Of a stretch of DNA of 8,459 nt, positions 1 through 4,898 are shown in pieces. Position numbers and translations under genes: made by a program. The stretch is from the NCBI GenBank assembly GCA_902783215.1, contig CACZQD010000129.1, positions 1-8,459 of the forward strand, written 5' to 3'. Source of the stretch: an uncultured Erysipelotrichaceae bacterium. GTDB lineage: Bacteria > Bacillota_I > Bacilli_A > RF39 > UBA660. Under the pieces are notes generated by a model. That model saw only the letters and a program-made list of their open reading frames with translations. It had not been told where the DNA came from and made no database searches. How positions within the stretch are numbered: the stretch's first letter is position 1; every line of letters starts with the position of its first letter.

Positions 1-74
1 CTCGCTAGCTCAGTAGGTAGAGCATTTGACTTTTAATCAAAGGGTCAGGCGTTCGAATCGCCTGCGAGACACCA
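1..74 (+). tRNA. tRNA-Lys(UUU), missing its first two bases
   Basis: The cloverleaf reads almost completely. The acceptor 5' strand starts at its third base (1-5) and pairs with 64-68; the D arm is 8-23, the anticodon stem 25-29/37-41 with a seven-base loop 30-36 and anticodon TTT at 32-34, and the T arm is 47-63. The acceptor 3' strand is 64-70, the discriminator A is 71 and an encoded CCA is 72-74. The window edge cuts off the first two acceptor bases. The anticodon decodes lysine codons AAA/AAG. Its 3' part is the target sequence duplicated at 2761 and 4596, so it is the anchor of the integration site. The gene remains intact because the integrated DNA restores its 3' end and terminator. 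Confidence 0.97.
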
Positions 75-124
75 TTTGAAATCAACGGAATTCCAAGGAA
101 AACAAGGAATTCCTTTATTTTTTT
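26..124 (+). repeat. Integration core repeat, copy 1 (tRNA-Lys 3' part plus terminator)
   Basis: This segment, from the anticodon stem of tRNA-Lys to the end of its terminator, recurs at 2761-2859 and 4596-4693. The first 49 bases are identical to copy 2, and the terminator part differs from copy 2 by about one base. Such duplication of a tRNA 3' end is the known footprint of tyrosine-recombinase elements, where the element carries a replacement 3' end. This is the copy within the functional tRNA gene. Confidence 0.9.
87..124 (+). terminator. Rho-independent terminator of tRNA-Lys
   Basis: GGAATTCC at 87-94 pairs with GGAATTCC at 106-113 across a short loop and is followed by a T-rich run (114-124). 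The same terminator is duplicated with each tRNA fragment, so it is part of the integration target unit. Confidence 0.85.
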
Positions 125-144
125 ACCAAAACGTAAACTTGCAT

Positions 145-247
145 ACATGTAGCTCTCCGTTCGTCTCCGTGCGTATGCGTAGACTACAGGTAGACTACAA
201 ACCTGTTGGAAAACAAGGGATTGAATTTAACCCAAAATGATAAAAAG
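145..247 (+). repeat. Arm-type repeat array A and conserved leader
   Basis: Two GTAGACTACA repeats start at 179 and 190, 11 bp apart. Before them lies a TCTCCGT-rich stretch (about 145-178). After them comes a leader beginning AACCTGTTGGA and containing an AAGGGATTGA block. Versions of the leader occur at about 1281, 2485 and 4780, with a divergent one at about 2945. Phased decamers beside a tRNA core are typical of sites bound by the N-terminal arm-binding domain of a tyrosine integrase or by an excisionase; that role is inferred. Confidence 0.75.
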
Positions 248-258
248 TCAACGGGTCA

Positions 259-287
259 TTTACAATAGCAGAAAAGTGTGGTAGAAT
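259..287 (+). promoter_or_regulatory. Promoter of the 166-aa membrane protein gene
   Basis: The -35 hexamer TTTACA (259-264) lies exactly 17 bp before the -10 hexamer TAGAAT (282-287), which carries an extended TGn motif at 279-281. This is a good vegetative sigma-A-type promoter. The -35 sits in sequence shared with the arm leader of array B, so the promoter is partly built from the repeat unit. Confidence 0.75.
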
Positions 288-310
288 TATATTAAATAAG
301 GGAGGTAAAT

Positions 311-811
311 ATGTCTGAAGAAGATATTAATATTCAAAAAAAATTATTAAAAGTTAGTGATACTAATTTAAAGCAGTTAGTAGAAGATGCTCGAAAGATT
401 CGTGAAGAGTTAGGAGATGCTCCTGAAATTAGAGATATTGAATTAGATATTGTAAATACACAATCTTATGCTCGTCGATTAGGATTCATAAATGGTGTTA
501 AATTATTATTTGGCTTTGCCTGTCTTGGAATATCTAGTTTTACTGTGGCGTCTAATCATTCAGTTGATATAAATAATGGTATGTTAATTATGATTAGTAT
601 GCTTACTAGTATAAATGCTTTTACTAACTTATTATGTAGCGAAGATACAGACGAATTAAAAGTATCTTTAAATGAGATAAAAAATAAAATTGAAAAATTA
701 AAATTGATGGAAGAAAACAAAAACTTGAAACAGCAATTGAAAGATGCAGGATTAATGGAAATAGAACAAGCAGAAAATTTTGAGGGAGAAGAACATGCTA
801 AAAGAAGGTAG
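311..811 (+). CDS. Two-TM coiled-coil membrane protein, unknown function
   Basis: The 166-aa product is not a family I recognise. It has a charged amphipathic N-terminal region (about residues 3-55), two hydrophobic segments (about 59-81 and 87-109) separated by a very short loop, and a Lys/Glu-rich C-terminal helix (about 111-150) with coiled-coil character. This suggests an inner-membrane hairpin with both long ends in the cytoplasm. The ATG at 311 follows GGGAGGT (300-306) at good spacing and a strong promoter. The last 17 bases overlap the next gene, so the two are probably translated together. It is the first cargo gene after the tRNA-Lys core. A role in phage defence or membrane sensing would be a guess from its position only. 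Confidence 0.85.
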   Translation: MSEEDINIQKKLLKVSDTNLKQLVEDARKIREELGDAPEIRDIELDIVNTQSYARRLGFINGVKLLFGFACLGISSFTVASNHSVDINNGMLIMISMLTSINAFTNLLCSEDTDELKVSLNEIKNKIEKLKLMEENKNLKQQLKDAGLMEIEQAENFEGEEHAKRR

Positions 812-1019
812 TATAATAACACTTGGAAATAATCATAAATATAATATAATTTTTTCAACTATTTTAAATAATGATAATTATATTTTTGTTTCCAATATAG
901 ATAATATTGTTGATTCATGTTTCTATAAGGCTAATAATGAAAAACATTTAGAATTGGTTAAGGATAGTGGGATTATAGAAAAATTATTGAAACAGTATAA
1001 AGATAGAATGGATGTCTAA
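795..1019 (+). CDS. Small 74-aa protein, possibly DUF1292-like
   Basis: The ATG at 795 is preferred over a TTG at 780 because the GAGGGAG ribosome binding site (783-789) lies between them, just upstream of 795. The product begins MLKEGSIITLGNNHKY and continues with alternating hydrophobic strands, then a charged C-terminal helix (about 55-74). This layout resembles small beta-rich DUF1292-type proteins of Bacillota that start with a polar strand followed by a tyrosine-valine strand, but the match is from memory and weak. The start overlaps the 166-aa gene by 17 bases, indicating translational coupling. A terminator follows 45 bases after the stop, closing a two-gene operon. Confidence 0.75.
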   Translation: MLKEGSIITLGNNHKYNIIFSTILNNDNYIFVSNIDNIVDSCFYKANNEKHLELVKDSGIIEKLLKQYKDRMDV

Positions 1020-1063
1020 AATTTTTAAATTATTATTAATATGATAAAGTATTTTAAATTGTT

Positions 1064-1108
1064 GGAGGCTGTAGTGAAAAAGAATTAATTCATTACAGAT
1101 CCTTTTTT
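1064..1108 (+). terminator. Rho-independent terminator after the 166/74-aa pair
   Basis: CTGTAGTGAA (1069-1078) pairs with TTCATTACAG (1089-1098) with one G-U pair. GGA (1064-1066) pairs with TCC (1100-1102) after a small bulge. Six T bases follow at 1103-1108. Confidence 0.75.
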
Positions 1109-1234
1109 ATAGTCTTTAATATTATGTCAGAGAGTTGATGTATATAATAATTATTAGTAATGTCATGGATGAAATTAAGATTAAATATAGTTGTTAATTC
1201 ATTATTAATATTTGTAATTAATAATACATTTATC
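1109..1234. other. AT-rich intergenic stretch, no gene seen
   Basis: Between the terminator and arm array B nothing beyond simple AT-rich sequence is visible: no ORF with a ribosome binding site, no RNA fold I can defend, and no tRNA fragment. It may be decayed sequence of an older integration. Confidence 0.5.
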
Positions 1235-1347
1235 TATGTGTTAGTTTCAGTTAGTTTCCGTAGCCTACAGATAGCCTACAAAACTGTTGGAATATAAGGG
1301 ATTGAAATTAAGGGAAAATGATAAGTTGTCAACGGGTCATTTACAAT
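1235..1347 (+). repeat. Arm-type repeat array B without a tRNA core
   Basis: Decamers GTAGCCTACA (1260) and ATAGCCTACA (1271) are 11 bp apart, with the conserved leader after them. The final part, AACGGGTCATTTACAAT (1331-1347), is identical to 250-266 in array A. No tRNA-Lys fragment precedes it, unlike arrays A, E and G. It is probably the left end of a unit whose core was deleted or recombined away. Confidence 0.75.
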
Positions 1348-1384
1348 CAAAAAAGCAAAAAACATATCAATCAACTAATAATTG

Positions 1385-1393
1385 TGTTATAAT
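1385..1393 (+). promoter_or_regulatory. Extended -10 promoter of the 314-aa gene
   Basis: TGTTATAAT (1385-1393) is a perfect extended -10 (TGnTATAAT), 22 bases before the ATG at 1416. No good -35 lies 17 bp upstream. The TTTACA inherited from the leader (1340-1345) is too far away to pair with it. Confidence 0.6.
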
Positions 1394-1415
1394 AATTAAT
1401 CAAGGGAGGAATGTT

Positions 1416-2360
1416 ATGACTGACAATGATGTAATAAATGATATTAACTTTAGAAATAAGTGTAGTGCTTATGGGTTAGATTGGGAAAATTTTTACATTC
1501 ATGATGATATGATTATACTTCGCACACCAAAAAGTAACATTAGGGTTATTTTAGATAAACACTACAATACAATTGATATTTATGATAGTAATGATGAAAA
1601 AAAAGAAAAGGTAGTTTATAATATAAGGGTAAATTGCATTAAGTATTTATATGAAACTGCACATAATGATTTACCATATCCGTTTAAAAATTTGAGTTTG
1701 AAACAAATGGTTGAATTAGCTAATAGAGTTATAATTCGTGAAACAAATCATGGACATTCATCTTATATGATTGTTAATGGAGAACTTGTAGCTGATGACA
1801 CTGATAGCGTTTATATTAATCTTTTATCATACATTAAATTTTTAGGTAAGCAAATTGAACAATACTTTATGAACCTATATCAGATGAAAATGATGGGATT
1901 TAAATATATTAGTGTTTATAAATATATTGATAGTCTAATGTATAATATTGATGAGTGTGTAAGTGTTAACTTTAAGCGAGGCAATAAACCTTACCCAGCA
2001 GATATTATTGAATATCTTGGAAAAAGTAAAAAAGATATAGAATTATATAATCATGAATTATATAGAATTATTGATTTATTATTTCAGGAAAAAGAACTTA
2101 AAAAAATAGATGTACAACTAACTGGCGGATCTGAATATTTTAAAACATATATTGTGACTAAAAAAGATACAATTGATTTATCGAAAATATCAATGGAATT
2201 ATTAAAAATATTAGAAGTGCCTGATAAAGAAGTTGAATCAAGATATCAGGAAAGTAATAGAACATTTGAAATAAAAGAAATTAATTTACAATCTTGGTTA
2301 TCAGAAAGTAATAATAAAGATAAGACACAAGCCTTAACAAAATCTAAAAAAAAATATTAG
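1416..2360 (+). CDS. Orphan 314-aa protein of unknown function
   Basis: The ATG at 1416 follows AAGGGAGG (1403-1410). Longer in-frame starts such as 1287 lie inside the repeat leader, upstream of the promoter, and are rejected. The protein is soluble, with no signal or membrane segment. An N-terminal beta-rich part (about 1-85) is followed by a region with RETNHGHSSYM (about 120-130), then a helical Tyr/Lys-rich middle (about 145-235) and a lysine-rich tail ending KSKKKY. I recognise no catalytic motif; the NHGHSS stretch is the only His-rich patch. It stands alone between arm arrays B and C, in the manner of a single-gene cassette. Placement in an integration hot spot would fit a defence or regulatory cargo, but this is inference. 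Confidence 0.8.
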   Translation: MTDNDVINDINFRNKCSAYGLDWENFYIHDDMIILRTPKSNIRVILDKHYNTIDIYDSNDEKKEKVVYNIRVNCIKYLYETAHNDLPYPFKNLSLKQMVELANRVIIRETNHGHSSYMIVNGELVADDTDSVYINLLSYIKFLGKQIEQYFMNLYQMKMMGFKYISVYKYIDSLMYNIDECVSVNFKRGNKPYPADIIEYLGKSKKDIELYNHELYRIIDLLFQEKELKKIDVQLTGGSEYFKTYIVTKKDTIDLSKISMELLKILEVPDKEVESRYQESNRTFEIKEINLQSWLSESNNKDKTQALTKSKKKY

Positions 2361-2444
2361 ATTAATTATTGAAATGAAATGAGATTCTACTTATGAGTAA
2401 AAAAATTGCAGAAATTGGTGTAATGAGATGCGGTTAGGGTTAAT

Positions 2445-2532
2445 ATGTATGCCGTTAGTTTTCATAGCCTACAGGTAGCCTACAAACCTGTTGGAATACA
2501 AGGGATTGAGAGTAACCCAAAATGATAAAAAC
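2445..2532 (+). repeat. Arm-type repeat array C without a tRNA core
   Basis: Decamers ATAGCCTACA (2464) and GTAGCCTACA (2475) are 11 bp apart and are followed by the leader with AACCTGTTGGAATACAAGGG. As with array B, no tRNA fragment precedes it. It lies directly upstream of a promoter and a truncated gene. Confidence 0.75.
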
Positions 2533-2534
2533 TA

Positions 2535-2562
2535 TTGATAAAAAATAATAATATTGTATAAT
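2535..2562 (+). promoter_or_regulatory. Promoter of the truncated 46-codon gene
   Basis: The -35 TTGATA (2535-2540) and the -10 TATAAT (2557-2562) are 16 bp apart. The promoter starts within a few bases of the end of the conserved arm leader. Confidence 0.65.
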
Positions 2563-2586
2563 AATTTGCAATGGAGGAAGTATATT

Positions 2587-2727
2587 ATGAATCAAGATGA
2601 AAAAAATGAAATACAAAGAAAAAAAGACACTTTATTTGGGTGCTGTAAAATCATCACCAAAAATCATTCATGTAGCTCTCCGTTAGTCTCCGTTCGTTTA
2701 GGTAGCCAACAGGTAGCCTACAAATAG
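2587..2727 (+). pseudogene. Gene start cut off by arm array D (46 codons)
   Basis: A good ribosome binding site (GGAGG, 2574-2578) and an ATG at 2587 begin a polar peptide, MNQDEKNEIQRKK, of about 27 original-looking codons. From about 2669 the frame runs into arm array D and stops at 2725-2727, so the C-terminal residues are encoded by att-flanking DNA. The natural reading is a gene whose 3' part was removed when array D and the copy-2 core became adjacent. A short functional peptide cannot be excluded. The start carries too little sequence to name a family. Confidence 0.6.
2669..2727 (+). repeat. Arm-type repeat array D (left of core copy 2)
   Basis: CATGTAGCTCTCCGTT (2669-2684) matches array A at 145-160. 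It is followed by GTAGCCAACA (2702) and GTAGCCTACA (2713), 11 bp apart. It lies 34 bp before core copy 2, so it is the inner right arm of block 1. Confidence 0.75.
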
Positions 2728-2760
2728 GGGCTTTTCCTCAATGATTTGAAGCCTCATACG

Positions 2761-2859
2761 TTGACTTTTAATCAAAGGGTCAGGCGTTCGAATCGCCTGC
2801 GAGACACCATTTGAAATCAACGGAATTCCAAGGAAAACAAGGGATTCCTTTATTTTTTA
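2761..2859 (+). repeat. Integration core repeat, copy 2
   Basis: Bases 2761-2809 are identical to tRNA-Lys positions 26-74 including CCA, and the terminator hairpin follows (stems 2822-2829 and 2841-2848, then T run). The tRNA 5' part is absent, so it is not a functional tRNA. It marks the junction of blocks 1 and 2 and serves as right end of one and left end of the next. Confidence 0.92.
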
Positions 2860-2879
2860 TGAAAACACTAAAATTCAAG

Positions 2880-2970
2880 CATGTGTCTCACAGGCAGTGA
2901 CAGACAATATGGGTAGCCTAATGGTAGCCTAACAGTAGCCTAATGAGGTATTGGAAAATAAGGGGTTACA
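2880..2970 (+). repeat. Arm-type repeat array E (three phased decamers)
   Basis: GTAGCCTAAT (2913), GTAGCCTAAC (2924) and GTAGCCTAAT (2935) are each 11 bp apart. They are preceded by CATGTGTCTCACAGGCAGTG and followed by a divergent leader (TATTGGAAAATAAGGGG). The TAAT/TAAC ending is shared with array F at the other end of the same block and differs from the TACA ending of the other arrays, as expected if each integrase has its own arm sequence. Confidence 0.8.
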
Positions 2971-3003
2971 TTTTATACAACAAGATACATTATCATATGG
3001 ATA

Positions 3004-3032
3004 TTTACTTTAGAAAGAATGTATGATAAAAT
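3004..3032 (+). promoter_or_regulatory. Promoter of the phase-variable surface protein gene
   Basis: The -35 TTTACT (3004-3009) lies 17 bp before the -10 TAAAAT (3027-3032), which carries an extended TGA (3024-3026). The predicted leader is short, about 20 bases. The ribosome binding site is GGTGAT (3051-3056). Confidence 0.65.
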
Positions 3033-3060
3033 TAAATTACAAAAGATACGGGTGATAGAT

Positions 3061-3934
3061 ATGAAAAAAGTAGATAACGTTAAAATGAATAAAAACAATC
3101 CGAACAAATGTTCTGGGGGGGGGCAACTTTAGTTGCACACACCCTAAACTATATAAATGGTTAATAAGTAATTTAAGAGCCTTTTTTATAGGAGGAGCAA
3201 TATCGTTTGTCGTAACAGCCTCAGCAACAGTAATACTTCATAGTAGACAGGTTAGGTATAAGAATGATAAAAGTGTTGAACAAGCATTGAATGAGTTGTA
3301 TCAAAAAGCTGACCAGTTGTTTGCGTATCATGTTGGTGATGAGATACAAGTAAATGGAATCGATTTTTATGTTATAGCAGATAGTGGAGCAACACAAGAT
3401 TATGTGGTAGCTTTGAAGAAGGAACCTTTGACAGTTGCAGAGGTTAATTTGTATGGAGGAGTAGGAACCGAAAATAATCATGTCAATAGGTATACTCAAT
3501 CATCAGTAGGGACTGCCTCTAATAATGCTGGATATGGTGGTGTAGCATATTATAGCAGTGAAACTTGTGGTTACGTAAATGGAGTAGAAGTATCTAATGG
3601 ATGCAAATTCTCATATGATGATTCTGAAATAAAATATATTGTTGATTCATGGTTAAACGATGAATTTAGTGATGATATCTTAAAAGAAATCAATAATTAT
3701 AAGGCAAGATTAATAAAAAAAGAAGAATATGATGCTATATCATCTGAATATAGTTGGAAACGTGGTGATAGATTCGGATATTTTACAATGACAGCAGAAC
3801 CTTCTCCTTATCCACGTTATTATTATATTTCCTTATATAATGGTATTGCATATTCTTATGTTTCTGATTTTAGATTATCAGATATTCGTCCCGTAATCAA
3901 TGTAAAAAAATCAGCAATACAAAAAACAAATTAA
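3061..3934 (+). pseudogene. Surface-anchored protein out of frame at a G9 tract (probably phase-variable)
   Basis: Translation from ATG 3061 reads about 20 codons into nine G bases (3115-3123) and stops at 3130-3132. Removing one G gives a continuous 290-aa protein to the stop at 3932-3934, and no upstream start exists in that frame after the TGA at 3086. The restored protein has a short polar N-terminus with GGG, a signal-anchor helix (about residues 40-59, AFFIGGAISFVVTASATVIL), a linker with SVEQALNELY, then an extracellular domain. That domain ends in a YFTMTAEP segment and IRPVINVKKSAI. The 'WTM...RPVINLK' pattern is what I recall from DUF6273-type extracellular domains of gut Bacillota. 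A hairpin terminator follows directly. The frame could be switched by gain or loss of G bases; a sequencing or assembly error in the homopolymer is the alternative. Confidence 0.8.
3115..3136 (+). repeat. Poly-G tract followed by a perfect hairpin
   Basis: Nine consecutive G bases (3115-3123) lie in otherwise very AT-rich DNA. The last G begins the inverted repeat GCAACT-TT-AGTTGC (3123-3136). Mononucleotide runs in coding sequence are a known contingency-locus mechanism through slipped-strand mispairing. The adjacent hairpin might raise the slippage rate (inference). Confidence 0.85.
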
Positions 3935-3962
3935 GTAGTTCGATTGAATTACTTATTTTTTT
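3933..3962 (+). terminator. Rho-independent terminator after the surface protein gene
   Basis: AAGTAGTTC (3933-3941) pairs with GAATTACTT (3946-3954) with one G-U pair over a GATT loop, followed by ATTTTTTT. The hairpin overlaps the TAA stop and lies between two convergent genes, so it may serve both directions. Confidence 0.8.
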
Positions 3963-4335
3963 ATGTATAATGAAGTTTTTTTACTATATTATAAAGCCTA
4001 TCAGATGACCTATATATATACACACTATTAGTCACATCATTATTGAAACTATGTCCCATAAGAGCCTTAATCTCGGTATCAGAGTATCCTAGTTCCTCAC
4101 ATTTAGTGGCAAAGTTATGACGTGTATCGTGGCATTTGTGATTAAGCCCTAGTTCTTGCATAACCTTATCAAAACAGTGCCTGTATCCATCATAAGTCAT
4201 TGGTAAACCTGTATTATCGTTAATGAATAGGTAGGTATGGTTATCATTATATAATTCGATTACTGTATCTTTGATATTAGGGTGTATTGGTATGATACGG
4301 TTTTTACTGTTATCATTTTTTATACCGCTAATCAT
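3961..4335 (-). pseudogene. Tyrosine recombinase (integrase) C-terminal remnant
   Basis: The 124 codons match the C-terminal catalytic half of phage/ICE-type integrases. Visible are the beta-hairpin lysine in GIKNDNSKNR (Lys6), the H-x-x-R box HDTRH (His69, Arg72), the GHS histidine (His95), and the nucleophile tyrosine in SVYIYRS (Tyr106). Families of this kind usually have about 350-400 residues. The arm-binding, core-binding and first catalytic-arginine regions are missing. Upstream in the same frame lies a stop (4351-4353) and then a 20-codon stretch with its own ribosome binding site. The position next to arm array F and core copy 3 is where the native integrase of block 2 should be. The residues of a real integrase are well kept, so the loss may be recent. 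It would act in site-specific excision and integration but cannot do so in this state. Confidence 0.88.
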
Positions 4336-4350
4336 GTAGTTATCATCTAG

Positions 4351-4413
4351 TTAGGTATTATCTTTACCCTTAAGAATATATTTGACATCAACATAACTAT
4401 TATCAAATTCCAT
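4351..4413 (-). pseudogene. 20-codon ORF with strong RBS, in frame with the integrase remnant
   Basis: On the minus strand GGGAGGT (4427-4421) stands seven bases before an ATG at 4413. The peptide starts MEFDNSYVDVKYIL and stops at 4353-4351, exactly in frame with the integrase codons that follow (LDDNYMISGIK). It could be the 5' end of another gene (for example a small regulator) joined by deletion to the integrase, or a decayed part of the integrase. A weak TTGACT -35-like hexamer lies at 4465-4460 without a convincing -10. The peptide is too short to name. Confidence 0.45.
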
Positions 4414-4511
4414 ATTCATTACCTCCCGTCGTAGTATTAATCACTCTAAACGAGAAAAAAGTCAAGTCATTTCGTACATATTTCGAAACAAAGTATACAC
4501 ACATATATACT

Positions 4512-4557
4512 TCACAGTTAGTTACAGTCGTTTTCTGTAGCCTAACGGTAACCTAAT
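4512..4557 (+). repeat. Arm-type repeat array F (left of core copy 3)
   Basis: GTAGCCTAAC (4537) and GTAACCTAAT (4548) are 11 bp apart, preceded by CACAGTTAGTTACAGTCG, a version of the GTTAGT-type stretch before arrays B-D. It is 38 bp before core copy 3. The TAAC/TAAT ends pair it with array E as the two arms of block 2. Confidence 0.72.
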
Positions 4558-4595
4558 GATAGGGCAAATTCATCAAGTATTACAATAAATAATGA

Positions 4596-4693
4596 TTGAC
4601 TTTTAATCAAAGGGTCAGGCGTTCAAATCGCTTGCGAGACACCATTTGAAACATACGGAATTCCAAGGAAAGCAAGGGATTCCTTTATTTTTT
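4596..4693 (+). repeat. Integration core repeat, copy 3 (mutated)
   Basis: Bases 4596-4644 match tRNA-Lys 26-74 with two changes: G to A in the T loop and C to T in the T stem. The duplicated terminator (about 4657-4693) carries a few more changes. It is the most diverged of the three cores, so perhaps the oldest junction. It has no 5' tRNA half and cannot make a tRNA. Confidence 0.9.
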
Positions 4694-4710
4694 ATTCAAA
4701 CCTATAAATT

Positions 4711-4820
4711 CATATATGTGTCTCACAGGCAGTCTCAGGCAGTATGCGTAGCCTACAAGTAGCCTACAGGGAGCCTACAAACCTGTTGGAATATAAGGGA
4801 TTGAAATTAACCCAAAATGA
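4711..4820 (+). repeat. Arm-type repeat array G and leader
   Basis: Decamers GTAGCCTACA (4748), GTAGCCTACA (4759) and GGAGCCTACA (4770) lie 11 bp apart. They are preceded by TGTCTCACAGGCAGT (4718-4732), shared with array E, and followed by the leader AACCTGTTGGAATATAAGGG. Its left half is closest to array E and its right half to arrays A-C, so it may be a recombinant of two arm types. Confidence 0.78.
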
Positions 4821-4850
4821 TGAATAGTTAAGGAGTTTTTTTGGTTACTA

Positions 4851-4878
4851 TTGACTTTTGTTATAATTATACTATAAT
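4851..4878 (+). promoter_or_regulatory. Promoter of the 220/302-aa operon
   Basis: TTGACT (4851-4856) and TATAAT (4873-4878) are 16 bp apart. Transcription would begin at about 4885, after the in-frame ATG at 4881, which supports the downstream start at 4899. Confidence 0.78.
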
Positions 4879-4898
4879 ATATGGGCAAGGAGGGCATT

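Larger units (their letters stand above)
26..2760. mobile_element. Element block 1 at tRNA-Lys, no integrase seen
   Basis: The block is bounded by core repeats at 26 and 2761 and has arm-type repeat arrays just inside both ends (about 145-247 and 2669-2727). It holds four gene starts, all on the plus strand, and no recombinase or mobilisation gene. Two extra arm arrays at about 1260 and 2464 lack a tRNA core, so the block is probably a composite of at least three smaller units whose internal cores were lost. In the terms used for conjugative elements it resembles a CIME (an att-flanked relic mobilisable only in trans). The boundaries are seen directly; mobility is inferred. Confidence 0.65.
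2761..4595. mobile_element. Element block 2 with surface-protein cargo and integrase remnant
   Basis: The block runs from core copy 2 to the start of core copy 3, with arm array E inside the left end and array F inside the right end. Its contents are one out-of-frame surface-protein gene on the plus strand and a decayed tyrosine integrase on the minus strand, reading away from the right end. An integrase next to its att site is the usual layout of tRNA-integrated elements. Loss of the integrase N-terminal part means the block cannot excise on its own (inferred). Confidence 0.75.

Noticed and set aside
556..858. 100-codon ORF on the minus strand
   Set aside because: It lies opposite the 166-aa gene and the start of the 74-aa gene, has no ribosome binding site, and its low-complexity hydrophobic product is what antisense of AT-rich helical coding sequence gives.
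1287..1415. N-terminal extension of the 314-aa protein
   Set aside because: It would be encoded by the repeat leader, upstream of the promoter and the clear ribosome binding site at 1403-1410.
2361..2444. Terminator after the 314-aa gene
   Set aside because: Only a three-base stem near 2390-2400 before an A run, not a T run; nothing convincing.
2464..2484. CRISPR array made of the decamer repeats
   Set aside because: Repeats are only 10 bp with one-base gaps, two or three per site, and there are no spacers or cas genes.
2761..2809. Second and third tRNA-Lys genes
   Set aside because: The copies at 2761 and 4596 lack the acceptor 5' strand and the D arm; they are att core duplicates.
3221..3499. 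92-codon ORF on the minus strand
   Set aside because: Antisense to the surface protein gene; no promoter or ribosome binding site; composition is that of a shadow.
3700..3934. Diversity-generating retroelement target in the surface protein C-terminus
   Set aside because: The RPVIN ending recalls some C-type-lectin-like variable proteins, but no reverse transcriptase or template repeat is in the window and the region is not rich in AAY codons.
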